Shown piece by piece: positions 61,701-64,000 of a stretch of 64,000 nucleotides of DNA (the stretch's first letter is position 1; every line of letters starts with the position of its first letter). A program made the position numbers and the translations under genes. The notes under the pieces are model-generated. The model was not told the origin of the DNA. It was given only the letters and a program-made list of their open reading frames with translations, and made no database searches. Origin of the DNA: Pelomyxa schiedti (lineage: Eukaryota > Evosea > Pelobiontida > Pelomyxidae); contig JAHLWZ010000579.1 of assembly GCA_020536535.1 (NCBI GenBank), positions 813 through 64,812 on the forward strand, in the 5' to 3' direction.

Positions 61701-63778
61701 CAGGATTATTGGGAATTGATTCGTGTCTGTTGCGGGTGGATATAGATTGAACAAACAGCATGGCAGAATAAAATTCCTCTGCGCGTTGGGCATCCACAAC
61801 AAGTCCAGCAAGGCTGTCGAGCGCTTGCTTTCCCTAAAACCGTTGTAAAGAGGAAGGAACGGTTACTTTCATTTTACCTGTCGGCAGCTATCAGGGAAGA
61901 CTTGCCCAGGAGAAGGTAGAAGGTACCTCTAACTTGAACTTAGTTTTTAAGGGGAAAGAATGGCATACTTTTTTGTATAGTTTTCCGTAGTCGATGGAAG
62001 CACATCGCCCAATATCGGAGGCAACAAGTAATTCAAATTGGGCTGTTAAAACATCGATGAGCTGCGGAAGTCTCCGGACACTTATTCCAAGCATGTCCCA
62101 TATCTGATCCTGATAAGAGATTTTACGTAGTAACCAAACTATTACCGTAAGTTTATTGGCTTGAGGGTCTTCAGTTTTAGAATCAACAAGAGCAGCTATT
62201 TTTAGGTTGTTCTGCATAAGAGTGGAAAGCTTCATGATAAAGATCATCTGTCCTCCTATGTACTTCTTGTATGCAACAAAAAGATTTGGAAATAGTGCAT
62301 AGTTCTAGGGAAGAGGTCACAGGCTGAAGAAAGTAATAAAAACAAACAGCTGCAAGTGGTTGAGCTAACAATCTTCTATCACGCAAGTGAACCACAAATT
62401 GTGACTGTGCGTCAATTAGCTGTTTCAAATCAGCGAGAGCATCAGGGAACAGACTACTAGGGGGTGACGCAGGTGTAGTATTTGGCGTAGTGGGAGACGA
62501 TTCAAGTGAAATCAGGGAAAGTAAAGGCTGTAGATACACGTCTCTAAGTTGATCTATTTTTAAATGAACATTATATCTACTTCAGGCTGGCTTTACTAAG
62601 AATTTTGAGAAAGGTTTCCTCTCCTTCAATTATAGATTCCTCAAGATTTTCCAGAGTACTTCGATACGCCTGAGAGTGGTGTGAAGCTCCACAGAAAATA
62701 GTATTGAAGAGTACATATTGGTGTCGCCTTGGTGATGTCATAGAGATTTCTTTGGCTCGTGTACTGACTGCTGCAGTATCGCAGAATTCTGACTTATCAG
62801 CGCGAGAATCTCTTCGATGCCTGCATTACAATCACTTACTTTCAGGCGCATGAGAGAAACATGCCTATGAGGCAATTCGGGAGGTATTTCAGTTTTGTCA
62901 CCATGGGAGTCTCGGCGGTGTTTTGTTGGAAGGTTTCCTGTTGGACGCCTTGTGTGATGAGGCAATTTAGTTTCACCGATATTTGACTGAGCTTCAGAGG
63001 GTAAGGACTGTGCCGTGTCCTCAGTGGAATTATGAGGCACGTGATCAGGTGAAACACGAGGTGATGGCTCTTCTATTAGGTGAGGTGAGGGGCTTGTGGA
63101 TGACGATCGTTGGAGACAAGATGCAGAAATGGCTACATTGCAGCGGGAGAGGAGAGAAGAATCTGAATAGGAAGCAATTATGTGTGCAGGTACAAGTGAG
63201 TCCTGGTTGTTATCAGGTGTGTCAAGTGGGGATTCCGGATCATCCTGTTCAGTGGCGTTTGTTGTTATACTAGTGGATTCCTCGGTGTAATTATCACTCT
63301 GTTCCTAGTTGAGAAAGATCATGTTAAAGTGAAAAGAGATTATAACATGATGTGAAGTCTGGTCAAAATCGGCACTGAAACTTTCAGACGAGTCAATGGG
63401 ATCAAAATGTCTTGGTACTGATCCGCGGTGTCTGTGGCGGGCAGGAATTGGTGGTGCAATATTCTGTTCCACGGGCAGGGCATCCAAGGGTTCCTCCTGT
63501 GCCGGTTCGGTGGCGACAGGCTCCTCCGCTGCCGGTTCTTCCGTTTCCGGCTCTTCCACTGGCGATTCCTCTGCCCCCGGCTCCTCTGCTGCCGGCTCTT
63601 CTGTTGTCTCTTCTGTTGTCTCCTCTGTTGCATTAGGCTCCTCTTGTGGTTCTTCCCACGTCTCTGTTTCTGGCTCAGGGTCTCCCTGTTCCCCTTGTTC
63701 TACGGAGGGAGTTTCTGACTGTTCCCTGTCATCGGTTTCAATTGGCGGCGATGAGGATGGGCTAGACGATTGACTCAT
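58774..63778 (-). CDS. RhoGEF - RhoGAP - beta-propeller signalling protein
   Basis: A large multi-exon regulator of Rho-family GTPases. From 63778 the N-terminus (MSQSSSPSSSPPIETDD) is followed by an acidic repeat of EEP-type units. A DH (RhoGEF) domain spans about 62,560-61,900 (RDVYLQPLLSLI, FPDALADLKQLIDAQSQFV, ISVRRLPQLIDVLTAQFELL). The region near 61,600 could hold a PH domain but was not resolved. A RhoGAP C-terminal half is clear at 60,430-60,280 (LPLLRCVLQCLYIVSLNSHL, NQMTPENVAIVMAPNIFR). Then come propeller-like repeats (LAHIPARNQIWIVDTEGYI, GPNVWIATPLGLRVIATD) like the ARHGEF10/17 C-terminus, and a final exon ending at 58774. Combining GEF and GAP suggests control of two GTPases or one GTPase cycle at the actin cortex. 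The GAP arginine finger lies in a part I could not reconstruct. Confidence 0.75.
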
Positions 63779-63890
63779 GTCGTTGCAGTGTTAACACAGA
63801 TCCGCGTGTAAAACAGCGAATGAAACACGGTGCGTCACGCAAGCACAGCTGGGTAGGTAAGTTGGGTTTTTTTTGTTGGTGTGGTGTAAT

Positions 63891-64000
63891 ATGGAGGATC
63901 TAGATCTTCCGGTGTACAATCGGACTACGAACGAGGTGTTTTCTTGCGGAACCCAGCAACACCCTTTTTTTTCTTTCTTTTTTGGCTGATCAACGGGCTT
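63891..64000 (+). CDS. first exon of a gene running off the right edge (partial)
   Basis: ATG at 63891 begins MEDLDLPVYNRTTNE, followed by a possible donor GTGTTTTCTT at about 63,936. The remainder to the window end is T-rich, like the introns elsewhere here. It is divergent from the RhoGEF gene, with 112 bp between the start codons. Nothing can be said about function. Confidence 0.35.

Noticed and set aside
1-64000. Prokaryotic operons, CRISPR arrays or insertion sequences
   Set aside because: No Shine-Dalgarno-led gene series, spaced direct repeats or transposase motifs were seen. Genes are spliced and eukaryotic in type.

Overview
This window reads as nuclear DNA from a free-living or symbiotic anaerobic protist. 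The genes are intron-rich. Introns are mostly about 25-60 nt with GT..AG ends, and many proteins only make sense after removing them. A long-form [FeFe]-hydrogenase fused to a flavodoxin/FAD/NADPH reductase implies fermentative, hydrogen-producing metabolism. A TMEM138-like gene implies a cilium. Villin headpiece, RhoGEF/RhoGAP, VWA-Vint and CLN5 genes suggest an amoeboid or phagotrophic lifestyle. An anaerobic amoeboflagellate (Archamoebae-, breviate- or Anaeramoeba-like) fits, but the species cannot be fixed from sequence alone.

Layout: the left end (1-752) holds the 3' part of a Thr/Pro-rich single-pass membrane protein, then two nearly identical tRNA-derived SINE-like elements (899-1174). 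Next come a SUMO protease of the Ulp2/SENP6-7 type (1363-3377, +), the hydrogenase-reductase fusion (3498-7717, -), a TMEM138-like ciliary protein (7857-8662, +) and a giant RNF213/mysterin-like AAA gene (8824-25899, +). A run of minus-strand genes follows: a degenerate ankyrin-repeat protein, CLN5, a villin-headpiece protein, an RND/MMPL membrane transporter, and a fusion of adenylate kinase, RING, VWA and Vint (35457-39111). Divergent from the fusion is a parkin-like RBR ubiquitin ligase (39390-43186, +), then a membrane metallophosphoesterase (43292-44709, +) and a divergent protein kinase (44741-46746, -). After that come a TOPLESS-like co-repressor (47002-51964, +), an IQ/coiled-coil protein, an F-box-like protein, two unrecognised loci, a RhoGEF-RhoGAP-propeller gene (58774-63778, -) and the first exon of another gene at the right edge.

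Two architectures stand out. The parkin-like protein keeps RING0-RING1-IBR-RING2, but its ubiquitin-like domain lies between IBR and RING2 instead of at the N-terminus. The adenylate kinase-RING-VWA-Vint protein joins nucleotide metabolism, a ubiquitin ligase module and a self-cleaving Hint-type domain, with the first three parts largely in one uninterrupted reading frame.

Five of the roughly twenty genes relate to ubiquitin or SUMO (Ulp2, RNF213-like, AK-RING, parkin-like, F-box). The genome is compact: convergent stop codons lie 31-121 bp apart. Sharp GC-rich islands of 200-900 bp interrupt otherwise AT-rich coding sequence. Exon boundaries given here are hand-derived. Gene ends are usually more secure than internal splice sites.
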